This document shows, piece after piece, positions 55,701-63,262 of a stretch of 64,000 bases of DNA; the first letter of the stretch is position 1; each line of letters opens with the position of its first letter. The stretch comes from Brevibacillus laterosporus DSM 25. Its GTDB lineage: Bacteria; Bacillota; Bacilli; Brevibacillales; Brevibacillaceae. Made by a program: the position numbers and the translations under genes. The notes under the pieces are model-generated. The model made no database searches, was not told the DNA's origin, and worked only from the letters and a program-made list of their open reading frames with translations. The stretch is from assembly GCF_002706795.1 (NCBI RefSeq), contig NZ_CP017705.1, forward strand, positions 4,129,501-4,193,500. The letters run 5' to 3'.

Positions 55701-57236
55701 TTTTATTTTCTTGGTGGAGATTCGATAAAAGCGATCCAAGTGGTTGGTAAACTGAATCAGATGAATCTCGGTGCTACGGTGAGAGATATCATGACTTTTC
55801 CAGTGGTACATGAACTTGCAGCTGCTATTGAAATGAATCAACAACCTGTAGCTCCACAAGAGGCGATGAGTGGAGCAATCAAGCCAACACCAATCACAGC
55901 ATGGTTTTTCTCGCAGAATCTAATTGAGGCTCAACATTGGAATCAATCTGTCCTCCTTCAACTAAAAAAGGCATTTACAATAGAACAAATAAGCAAGGTA
56001 CTTACAAAAATTGTTCATCATCACGATACATTGCGACTCAACTATGATTCGAAGACAGAAGCGCTCTTTTATAATGATAAGCATCTAGCTCAAACAGTGG
56101 ATGTTGAAACGGTGGATTTGTCGGAAATTCCGTTTGAAAAACAGCTTGAACAATTGAAACAAATCGGTGAGCAAGTCAAGAGAAGTTTCGATCTGGAACA
56201 GGGATTATTGTTTAAAGCAGTATTGTTCCAGTTAGGTAAAGGTGAGACGCGTTTGCTACTTACAGCACACCATTTAGTCATCGATGGCGTTTCATGGCGG
56301 ATTTTATTAGAAGATATGGGGCAGCTTTTCCGAGACATAGAAGAGGGGCGCCGGTTACACCTACCAGCAAAAACTCACTCGATGCAAAGATGGGCGGAAG
56401 AGCTGGAGCATTATAGTAAAACAGGAGCATTCCAATATGAACAATACTGGAAGGAAGCTTTGGAAACCTCAGCCTTAAATCATAAAACGGAAGCTGAGGA
56501 ATGCTTGGCAAATTGTGAGACACGAAATGCTGCATTCACGAAAGAGTCGACAGACCAATTGTTGTACAACGCCAATCAGGCATATCAAACGCATTCTCAT
56601 GAGCTTCTCATTATGGGAGTATGTCTAGCAACCGCCACTTTAATGAATGAAACAGATATAGTGATAGAATTGGAAGGACATGGAAGGGAACAGCTGTTTT
56701 CTGATATAGATGTGTCGCGTACCATTGGTTGGTTTACGTCTATGTATCCTGTTAGATTGCAACTTCCTCAGGGAGATATTGCTCATGTAATTAAACATCT
56801 CAAGGAGCAGATCAGAACCGTGCCGAACAAAGGTATTGATTTTGGGATTCTTACCTATTTGACAGGGCAGTTCAGTCAATTGCCAGAGAAGCGAATTCGC
56901 TTTAACTTTTTGGGGGAAGTAGACAATCAAGTGGACAATCAGTTTCTTACTTTAGCATATGAGGATACAGGATCAGATATCTCTTTACAAAATCCAATGA
57001 CATGCCTCATAGAAATTAACGCCATGATCAAAGAGAAAAGGTTACATGTTGCTCTTACCTACAGTAAAAGCAACTATCATCGAGTAGCCATGCAACAATT
57101 TCTGGATAATATCATCACAAGCACAAACGATATTCTCAAGCATTGCTGTCAGTCAGAAGAGATCCGAGATTTTACCCCTTCTGATTTTACTACCGTTACT
57201 CTCACACAAGATGATCTTGATGATTTATTCGCCTAA
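52749..57236 (+). CDS. Single-module NRPS: C(starter) - A(Asn) - PCP - E, with docking tail
   Basis: A ~1495-residue synthetase. The N-terminal C domain (YYPLSHPQKRIWYIEQ; HHIIADGWS near 137) opens the protein, as in lipoinitiating starter C domains. The A domain (YTSGSTGKPKG ~602) has pocket code DLTKIGEVGK, a known Asn code. The PCP is FYFLGGDSIKA (~987), the GGDS form seen before epimerases. The E domain has HHLVIDGVSWRIL (~1173) and EGHGRE (~1308). The end, TLTQDDLDDLF, is a typical donor docking (COM) segment. Predicted product: N-acyl-D-Asn on the PCP. The TTG at 52749 is preferred for its ribosome site; GTG 52734 is in frame. Confidence 0.92.
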   Translation: MTVKYEYYPLSHPQKRIWYIEQTYPHTSMYNIGGIVRMHGSVDIAFLTQAIQIFIKKHDGLRLHLHEKEGDVNQYIVELNDFDVPFYDFSHSDQAEEEVLKWAEAEFTKPFVLIDHPLFSFATFRAHEKYTGYFVKLHHIIADGWSINIMTNQISNIYQKIKNGENISEEVEYSYVDFLHQEEKYVTSSRFEKNKKYWNDKFQSLPESFLSKSSDQVEGNRKTIDLDNDLSTRINEFATRHHLSLSSLFIMLTLLYQYKTQQNNDQILGIPVLNRSGNKEKNIFGMFTSSMPFRMKLEDTETLLAFYKRVQNEVLSNFFHQRYPYDLLISNLELKKKDYDSLFQICVNYYGTKLVNELEGISIDNLEFYSGYQAYSLQLVIKEWSSENKITLFYDYKTSDYTNEQIEEIHDRLMYMLEQIIKQPEKLIKDISLLSDQEKYEHIYVRNQTDAFYPRVKVIHQLFEDQVALTPDLVAVRFQDKTYTYRQLNEQANRLARTLRTKGIASDQFVSIYMRHSYEMIVGIWAVLKAGGAYVPIDPDFPLDRVSYILQDSQAKLLLSNADVNIEGFEGEVIRLDDPANYLSESHNLVNINQVSDLVYAIYTSGSTGKPKGTLIEHRGLVNYIHWAKQKYIQSQDETFALYSSLAFDLTVTSIFAPLLNGNQIIVYVENESEFVLDTILRENRVNILKLTPAHLALISDKDNHNSVIRRFIVGGEDLKATLAAKTYESFKGDISIYNEYGPTETVVGCMIYEYNPEINRMGSVPIGRPINNVQIYLLNDDLQPVPNGVTGELYISGDGVARGYLAREDLTKERFLDNPFKQGYRLYKTGDLARMLPSQDIEYAGRIDHQVKLRGYRIELGEIENCLTSFASVKEAVVIDRVEENGHKYLCAYMVADENISIVEMRLKLTNKLPSYMIPTYFVTIEKFLLTSNGKIDRNQLPDPLAINSVNQSGNKQPNDTEEIVMKIMKEVLQTNEVTVDSNFYFLGGDSIKAIQVVGKLNQMNLGATVRDIMTFPVVHELAAAIEMNQQPVAPQEAMSGAIKPTPITAWFFSQNLIEAQHWNQSVLLQLKKAFTIEQISKVLTKIVHHHDTLRLNYDSKTEALFYNDKHLAQTVDVETVDLSEIPFEKQLEQLKQIGEQVKRSFDLEQGLLFKAVLFQLGKGETRLLLTAHHLVIDGVSWRILLEDMGQLFRDIEEGRRLHLPAKTHSMQRWAEELEHYSKTGAFQYEQYWKEALETSALNHKTEAEECLANCETRNAAFTKESTDQLLYNANQAYQTHSHELLIMGVCLATATLMNETDIVIELEGHGREQLFSDIDVSRTIGWFTSMYPVRLQLPQGDIAHVIKHLKEQIRTVPNKGIDFGILTYLTGQFSQLPEKRIRFNFLGEVDNQVDNQFLTLAYEDTGSDISLQNPMTCLIEINAMIKEKRLHVALTYSKSNYHRVAMQQFLDNIITSTNDILKHCCQSEEIRDFTPSDFTTVTLTQDDLDDLFA

Positions 57237-57253
57237 GAAAGGAAACGAAAAAG

Positions 57254-60200
57254 ATGAACATGAAACAATTGTTATACCGACCCATTTTTCTGACATGGTT
57301 GCTTTCCTTTATATTCTTGGTGTACCCAGTTAATCAGATAAGTGCAGCTACTATTTCACTATCACCACAAAGATTAGAGCAAATGGAAGAATTCATTACC
57401 AAGCAAATGAATACGGCGGAAATTCCCGGTTTACAGGTAATCATTGTGGAAAAAGACAAAACGATATATCAAAAGGGCTTTGGTTACGCAGATGTACTGA
57501 GCAAAAAGCCTGTTACGAATGAAACGTTGTTCGAATTAGGATCAAATAGTAAAGCTTTCACTGGTCTTGCCATCTTACAGTTAGCTGATAAAGGGCTAAT
57601 CGATTTGAATGACCCGGTAACAAAGTATCTTCCTTGGTTGAATCTTTCCTATAAAGGAAAGATTCAACCTATTACGTTGGGCCAATTCCTTTATCATACA
57701 AGTGGAGTTCCGTTCAAATCGATAGGTTTTCTCCCAGAAGGTAATGAGGAGGATGCACTTGAAAAGACGGTACGAACATTGCTTGTACAGGAGCTGAATC
57801 GTGAACCTGGGACAAGGTACGAATATGCGACTATCAATTACGATGTATTAGGATTGGTAATAGAAAAGGTCACCAACCAATCTTTTGAAACGTATATCAA
57901 ACAAAATATCTTAAACGCTCTGGAGCTTCCAGATACATATGTTGGTGAGCAAAACGTTGATCAAACACAAAAGGCCACTGGTTACAAGATGGGATTCACT
58001 GAACCTCAAAAATACAATCCGCCTAGTTTCCGGGGAAATACACCAGCAGGATATATTATAAGCAATGGAATAGATATAGCTCGGTGGATGAAAATACAAA
58101 TAGGAGCAGGTAGCACAGGTAGTATTAATCCCGCTCTAATTAAAGCATCTCATGAGCCAGATCGTAAGGTAAAGCCTAGCAGTAGTGGGTCATCATATGC
58201 TACTGGCTGGGAAGTTTATCAAAAAGGAGACGGTGAGCTTTCACACCCTGGAAGTAATCCAACGTTTAGTTCGTTTATAGTAGTTCGCCCAACTGAACAA
58301 ATGGGGGTAGCTGTATTAGCCAATATGAACAGTGACTATACGGTTAATATTGGGCAGGGAATTATGAACATGCTTCTTAATAAAGAAGTACCTCCTATCC
58401 ATTCAGACCTATACAAAAAACTGGATCAGTTATCGTTTTCCATTATTTGTGTAGTAGGTCCAGTTTGTCTAGCGATTCTTTTTTTAATAGGTCGTATGTT
58501 TCTCGAAGTATGGAAAAAGCAACGAAAGTTTCAAGTGATGAAAAAAAATGTAATAGTGGGCCTATTGTTCCATGTACTATTATTATGTATATTCTCGTTA
58601 GGCATTTTCTATTTGCCAAATCTGCTATTTATGGAACTAACTTGGCAATTTATTAAAGTATGGATTCCAGAGACGATTATGTTTGCTGTATATGGAGTTA
58701 CACTAGCATTCGTTCTCTATTTCTTTTATTCGTTACTTCTCTTGTTTTCTAAAAAAAAACAGGAAAACATTTATTTTTCTTTAACAGTTCTAAGCATAGT
58801 TAGTGGCTTTGGTAACGCCTTTATTATCTTCATTGTTAATGAAGCCTTTACACGAACAAATAATTTGGTTAACGGTTTACTGTTTTATTTTATCATGGGG
58901 ATTTTTATGTATGTCGTTAGCCAAAAGATACTTCGCTCGCGTCTTGTTACATTAACCAATCAATTGGTTTATGAAAAACGGATGGAGTTGGTTGAGAAAT
59001 TACTTCAAACTAGCTATAGCAGTTTAGAAGAAATAGAGCAAGGTCGTATTCAGGCTACATTAAACAATGATACAGAAGTTATTAGTCGAGCAATCAATAT
59101 TATGATTACTTGTGTAACTAATTTCATCACACTAGTTTGTTGTTTTATTTATCTAGGAATCATGAATTTTTATGCATTTGCACTCTCCGCTATGATTATC
59201 GGGCTTGTAGCAGCGATTTACTATCTTATTGGGCAGAAGGCAAATAAGCTGTGGGAGAAAACACGTGATATTCAGAATGTTTTCTTCAAATTCATCACCG
59301 ATATGACTAGTGGGTTTAAAGAACTGACCTTGCATAGAGGAAAACGTGAAGAGTTTCATATTGCAATTCAAGAAAGCTGTGCAGAATACCGTGACAAACG
59401 TGCCGAGGGCGATCTTAAATTTGCAAACGTATTTATCATCGGGGAATTACTGTTTATTATCGTAATCGGTTGTGTCGTATTCATATTTCCAGAAATATTT
59501 AAACAAATGAATGCTGATATGCTACGGAACTATGTTTTTGTTTTCTTATATATGACCGGACCTGTAAATGGTTTATTAAATGGACTCCCTCAAATTGTAA
59601 TGATTCGTATTAGCTGGGAACGTATCACCAAAATGATCCAAGAACTAGCCTTAGCGAAAGACCCAGAGCAAGACAATGTACTAACGTCAGAGAACGTCAT
59701 GCAACCGGTTCGGATGATTGTAAAGGATGTATCTTATGACTATAAAATTCAAGAAGAGCGAGGCTTTAGCGTTGGACCTATCAATTTTGAGTTTGCATCT
59801 GGAGAAATTATTTTTATTACAGGTGGAAATGGGAGTGGAAAGTCAACACTCGCGAAGCTACTAACCGGTCTGTATGCACCTATAAAAGGGGAAATTACTA
59901 TCAACGGTAGCAAGGTCACGCATGCTCAATTGAGTCAATATTACTCGGCGATTTTTGGGGATTTCCATCTATTCGATCGCCTTTATGGAATTGATTCAAA
60001 GCGTAATGAACAAGAGATCAAGCACTATCTAGAGGTCTTAGAGCTGCATGAGAAGGTGAAAGTGGAAAATGGGATTTTCAGTACAACCAGACTTTCAACT
60101 GGGCAAAAAAAACGCCTTGCTCTTTTAATTACCTATCTGGAAGATCGGCCGATTTGCCTTTTTGATGAATGGGCTGCTGACCAAGATCCTGAGTATCGAC

Positions 60201-60346
60201 GCTTTTTCTATCAAGTGTTATTGCCAGACATGAAACAAAAAGGGAAGTGTATTATTGCTATCACACATGATGATCAATATTTCCACATAGCCGATAAAGT
60301 GATTAAGATGGATGCGGGACAAATGAAGAACCCAGTCAGTGTTTGA
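57254..60346 (+). CDS. Serine peptidase fused to ABC exporter (ClbP/ZmaM-like)
   Basis: A 1030-residue fusion. A signal peptide (residues ~1-32) leads to a beta-lactamase-fold peptidase (residues ~35-385) with S97-x-x-K100, Y191 in YEYATINY and HPGSNPT in place of HTG. About three helices follow (~395-500), as in ClbP. Next comes a six-helix ABC permease region and an ATPase with Walker A GGNGSGKST, signature LSTGQKKR and Walker B ICLFDEWAADQDP. This fits the D-Asn prodrug peptidases, of which ZmaM-type members carry an exporter. The gene starts 17 bp after the D-Asn module, so it probably removes acyl-D-Asn during export. Confidence 0.88.
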   Translation: MNMKQLLYRPIFLTWLLSFIFLVYPVNQISAATISLSPQRLEQMEEFITKQMNTAEIPGLQVIIVEKDKTIYQKGFGYADVLSKKPVTNETLFELGSNSKAFTGLAILQLADKGLIDLNDPVTKYLPWLNLSYKGKIQPITLGQFLYHTSGVPFKSIGFLPEGNEEDALEKTVRTLLVQELNREPGTRYEYATINYDVLGLVIEKVTNQSFETYIKQNILNALELPDTYVGEQNVDQTQKATGYKMGFTEPQKYNPPSFRGNTPAGYIISNGIDIARWMKIQIGAGSTGSINPALIKASHEPDRKVKPSSSGSSYATGWEVYQKGDGELSHPGSNPTFSSFIVVRPTEQMGVAVLANMNSDYTVNIGQGIMNMLLNKEVPPIHSDLYKKLDQLSFSIICVVGPVCLAILFLIGRMFLEVWKKQRKFQVMKKNVIVGLLFHVLLLCIFSLGIFYLPNLLFMELTWQFIKVWIPETIMFAVYGVTLAFVLYFFYSLLLLFSKKKQENIYFSLTVLSIVSGFGNAFIIFIVNEAFTRTNNLVNGLLFYFIMGIFMYVVSQKILRSRLVTLTNQLVYEKRMELVEKLLQTSYSSLEEIEQGRIQATLNNDTEVISRAINIMITCVTNFITLVCCFIYLGIMNFYAFALSAMIIGLVAAIYYLIGQKANKLWEKTRDIQNVFFKFITDMTSGFKELTLHRGKREEFHIAIQESCAEYRDKRAEGDLKFANVFIIGELLFIIVIGCVVFIFPEIFKQMNADMLRNYVFVFLYMTGPVNGLLNGLPQIVMIRISWERITKMIQELALAKDPEQDNVLTSENVMQPVRMIVKDVSYDYKIQEERGFSVGPINFEFASGEIIFITGGNGSGKSTLAKLLTGLYAPIKGEITINGSKVTHAQLSQYYSAIFGDFHLFDRLYGIDSKRNEQEIKHYLEVLELHEKVKVENGIFSTTRLSTGQKKRLALLITYLEDRPICLFDEWAADQDPEYRRFFYQVLLPDMKQKGKCIIAITHDDQYFHIADKVIKMDAGQMKNPVSV

Positions 60347-60380
60347 GGCAATTGATACATTAGTTTACTAGTTCATATAA

Positions 60381-60426
60381 AAGAGACTCACTTTTTATGT
60401 ACAGAAAAGTGAGTCTCTTATTTTTA
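60381..60426 (+). terminator. Terminator of the NRPS operon
   Basis: AAGAGACTCACTTTT (60381-60395) pairs with AAAAGTGAGTCTCTT (60405-60419), a perfect 15-bp stem, followed by ATTTTT. It can also serve the minus-strand gene. Confidence 0.95.
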
Positions 60427-60528
60427 CATGATAAGAATGATGATGTAGCTAACAGAACGCTTCGTGAGGCGTACCCAGGTTCAGGTTATGTCATTTACCT
60501 TTTACAAAATAGAAATGTAAACTAGAAA

Positions 60529-61179
60529 CTAGTAAGCTATACTCTTTGAAACAAAACCAACTACTACGTTACCATTTGAATCCTTACTCGACCCAAAATA
60601 CCAAGTTTGATTTTCTCCGACGACACTCACTTCACCATGAAGTGGTGCTGAACCACGAGCCTTACTTTTTGATGATGGTGTCGCATAAAAATAACCTTTT
60701 TCAACTTGTATGCTTACCTTTTTAGGGCTAATGACATTGTACTGAGTTAGCAACGTTTTAGATAGATAGCCTTGGTCAATGGAGGCAAAATCGTTTGAAC
60801 CGCCTTTATCCTTCACTTCATAACCATACCAGAGGGTGGTAGCAACAGAAGCTGAAGTCGCTGGGGAGCTATATACTGGTGCTTGATCGACTGCAATGAT
60901 AGTTTTTTTCTGTACCACTGGGGCTTTGACAGCTTGTTTCGTGGCTGGAGTAGTACTTTTACTAGGTGTTTTGGCCTTGGCAGGAGATGTACTTTTGATT
61001 GAACTAGAGCCCCCACTATTGTGATAATGATATTCTCCGTAGGAAAGCCCCCACTTTTCACAGTTGGTACGGCAGGTATGCCCGCCGTTCTTGTCTGTTC
61101 GACCTGGATGTGCTGATGTTTGCTGGAATGGTATAGCTAGCATAGTTAAGAACAAAAAAAATAATAGTGCTTTTTTCAT
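60529..61179 (-). CDS. Secreted YHYH-domain protein with SH3-like C-terminus
   Basis: A 216-residue exported protein. The signal peptide (residues 1-23, ending TSA) precedes a short YHYH domain (HPGRTDKNGGHTCRTNCEKWG...YGEYHYHN). A Ser/Thr/Pro/Lys-rich linker (~residues 58-90) and a C-terminal domain with SH3b-like strands (~residues 95-216) follow. Such proteins are common in Firmicutes and may bind the wall; no enzyme function is known. AGGAGGAA lies upstream of the ATG. Minus strand, single gene. Confidence 0.82.
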   Translation of the reverse strand: MKKALLFFLFLTMLAIPFQQTSAHPGRTDKNGGHTCRTNCEKWGLSYGEYHYHNSGGSSSIKSTSPAKAKTPSKSTTPATKQAVKAPVVQKKTIIAVDQAPVYSSPATSASVATTLWYGYEVKDKGGSNDFASIDQGYLSKTLLTQYNVISPKKVSIQVEKGYFYATPSSKSKARGSAPLHGEVSVVGENQTWYFGSSKDSNGNVVVGFVSKSIAY

Positions 61180-61329
61180 AGAACATTCCTCCTAAAATAA
61201 TCTCGATACTATCATAGCATAATTACAAAAAATGGAAAGTTATGAATTTTTGCTGACACATTACTTGTGGAAAATGGTAAATGGATGTTAAGAGCAATTG
61301 ATTGGTACAAAACAGTAGAACTGATTACA

Positions 61330-61365
61330 GCAAAAAAAGAGGAGATAGCCCTCCTCTTTTTTTGC
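61330..61365. terminator. Bidirectional terminator
   Basis: GCAAAAAAAGAGGAG pairs with CCTCTTTTTTTGC around a short loop, with A and T runs on the two sides. It serves the small minus-strand gene at 61397. Confidence 0.88.
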
Positions 61366-61396
61366 CAGACGTATCGTAATAATAGGTATTCATCTC

Positions 61397-61558
61397 TTAT
61401 TTGGTGCACTCGTAATTCATCTCATGGTATTCTTTAATTAGTTTTTTTAGAAGGATGCTTTCATAAGAGCTTAGACCTTGTGAGTTCTCCAACATAATGA
61501 GGGAGTGTAGGTCGTTCACTAGCATTAATTTCCTACGGTCAGTACTTGTTAGTGCCAT
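61397..61558 (-). CDS. Small cytosolic protein, 53 aa
   Basis: An open frame of 53 codons (MALTSTDRRKLMLVNDLHSL... then ENSQGLSSYESILLKKLIKEYHEM). It is helical with heptad-like leucines, recalling small Spo0E-type or coiled-coil proteins, but the family SQELD motif is absent. AAGGAG lies ~13 bp upstream, somewhat far. A terminator follows at 61365-61330 on this strand, which supports a real transcript. Confidence 0.5.
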   Translation of the reverse strand: MALTSTDRRKLMLVNDLHSLIMLENSQGLSSYESILLKKLIKEYHEMNYECTK

Positions 61559-61821
61559 GGGGTCTTCCCAACTCCTTTTTTGTCAGATTAGTAATGAGTA
61601 TATCGTTATTTATTAATTTGGTAAAACATGGTAAGGAGCGACCTCTCTTGATAATATGGCTTCTCATGGTGTGAGCGAAGCTGACTGAACCTATTCCTAA
61701 AATTGCGCCAGTATAATGCTAAATACAGCCGAATCCGGCTTTTTTAGGCGGAATACAAAGAAGCAGGTATGATTTTGTAATTATTGTCTGAGAAAAAGAA
61801 GGTACTTAGGAGGAGATACAC
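61559..61821. other. Intergenic region, nothing recognised
   Basis: Divergent gap between the small minus-strand gene and the HD-domain gene. AGGAGG lies before the latter; no further signal was identified. Confidence 0.3.
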
Positions 61822-62403
61822 ATGAATATGGCTGTAGAAGCTGTCTTATTAGCAACAAAGGCGCATGCCAATCAACAAGATAAAGGAGGACAGCCTTATA
61901 TTTTACATCCTTTGCGCGTTATGATGTACATGCCTTCGGACGAAGCAAGAGCAGTTGCGGTTTTGCATGATGTATTAGAAGATACCGATGTGACCGCAGA
62001 TGATTTGCGCGAAGCGGGGTTTCCAAAGGAAGTAGTGGAGGCAGTGATGATCCTTACCAAAAATTCAAAAGAGGATTATGACAGCTACATTAAAAGGGTT
62101 AAACAAAATCAGTTAGCGCGAGCTGTGAAGATTGCAGATATCAAAGATAATTTGGATTTGACTCGAATAGCGGAACCTACGGAAGCTGATGTAGCTCGTA
62201 TAGAAAAATATAAACGAGCACTGAAAGAATTAGAGGCGGATACTGAGGATAACCAAAAGCTAAAAAATCCAGAGGAAAATAAACCAACTTCTCATATAGA
62301 ACAGGATGGAAATACGGAAGAGGGCACTCCTAATGATGCTGCTAAGGAAGATACTCCTCATGAAGAAGCGATGGCTGATGACAAACAGTATAAAGAAGAG
62401 TGA
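61822..62403 (+). CDS. HD-domain phosphohydrolase (MESH1/RelA-hydrolase-like)
   Basis: A 193-residue protein. Residues 1-125 form an HD domain like the hydrolase half of RelA/SpoT: ATKAHANQQDKGGQPYILHPLRVM, then LHDVLEDTDVTADDL (HD pair) and KIADIKDNLDLTRI. There is no synthetase domain. The remaining ~60 residues are an acidic, low-complexity tail (Glu, Asp, Asn, Thr). The family can hydrolyse (p)ppGpp or other nucleotides; the substrate is not known here. AGGAGG lies before the ATG. Confidence 0.82.
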   Translation: MNMAVEAVLLATKAHANQQDKGGQPYILHPLRVMMYMPSDEARAVAVLHDVLEDTDVTADDLREAGFPKEVVEAVMILTKNSKEDYDSYIKRVKQNQLARAVKIADIKDNLDLTRIAEPTEADVARIEKYKRALKELEADTEDNQKLKNPEENKPTSHIEQDGNTEEGTPNDAAKEDTPHEEAMADDKQYKEE

Positions 62404-62552
62404 GACCAATATGCACAATTCAATAAGTTTGATTCAAACTGCTTGTACTTGTGTCATTCTCTGAAGGCTGTTATTCTAATAAAATAGTGTATTTTTGCAC
62501 AAACGACCTATGATTAGGCATGTGCAAGAAACAGAGAATGAAGGAGGGCTCC

Positions 62553-63230
62553 ATGGGCTTATTTCACTTTGACCTAAATACGCTCCCTTTCCGGGTTATC
62601 GCGTTTGTGATCGCATTTTCCATGCATGAGTGGGCACATGCGTTTATTGCTTATCGATTAGGTGATAACACAGCGAAAAACGAAGGGCGTTTAACACTCA
62701 ATCCAATTCCGCATCTAGATCCGTTCGGACTCCTGATGATTTTGTTTGGACCCTTTGGATGGGCTAGACCTGTTCCGTTTAATCCTTACAATTTCAGAGG
62801 TAATAAGCGTCTAGGAATTGTGTGTGTTGCAGCAGCAGGACCGTTCGTGAACTTAGTATTAGCGTTTTTCTTTTCGTTTCTATGGTTTTATATTCAGACC
62901 CCATTCTGGGCAGACATGATGGCTTCCTGGCCTGCTAAGGGGTTAGAAGCGGTTTCTTTAACCTTAGAATACTGTATTTTGATTAACTGCGCTATGCTGG
63001 TGTTTAACATGCTTCCAATAGCTCCGTTAGATGGCTCTAAAATCCTGCGTTATATTTTACCGCATAAATGCAGTGGATTCTTTGATAAATTAGACCTATA
63101 TGGACCATGGTTGTTATTGTTAATCGTATTCTTGCCACCGTTACGTGGATTGCTTAGTGTACCACTAGGCATCGTATTGTCTTGGATCCAAAGCATTACA
63201 CGATATGTGGTTATTCAGCTTTTTTTATAA
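62553..63230 (+). CDS. Site-2 protease family (M50) membrane metalloprotease
   Basis: A 225-residue multi-pass membrane protein. The zinc motif HEWAH (H25-E-W-A-H29) lies in helix 2, and the second motif NMLPIAPLDGSKIL near residue 162 supplies the aspartate. It lacks a PDZ domain and is of the short YwhC-like type found widely in Firmicutes. The ATG at 62553 follows AAGGAGGG; the frame is open 11 codons further upstream. It is placed just before scpA, as in related spore formers. Confidence 0.88.
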   Translation: MGLFHFDLNTLPFRVIAFVIAFSMHEWAHAFIAYRLGDNTAKNEGRLTLNPIPHLDPFGLLMILFGPFGWARPVPFNPYNFRGNKRLGIVCVAAAGPFVNLVLAFFFSFLWFYIQTPFWADMMASWPAKGLEAVSLTLEYCILINCAMLVFNMLPIAPLDGSKILRYILPHKCSGFFDKLDLYGPWLLLLIVFLPPLRGLLSVPLGIVLSWIQSITRYVVIQLFL

Positions 63231-63262
63231 CATGATTGCAATGAAGTAAGGCGGGATTAGCG

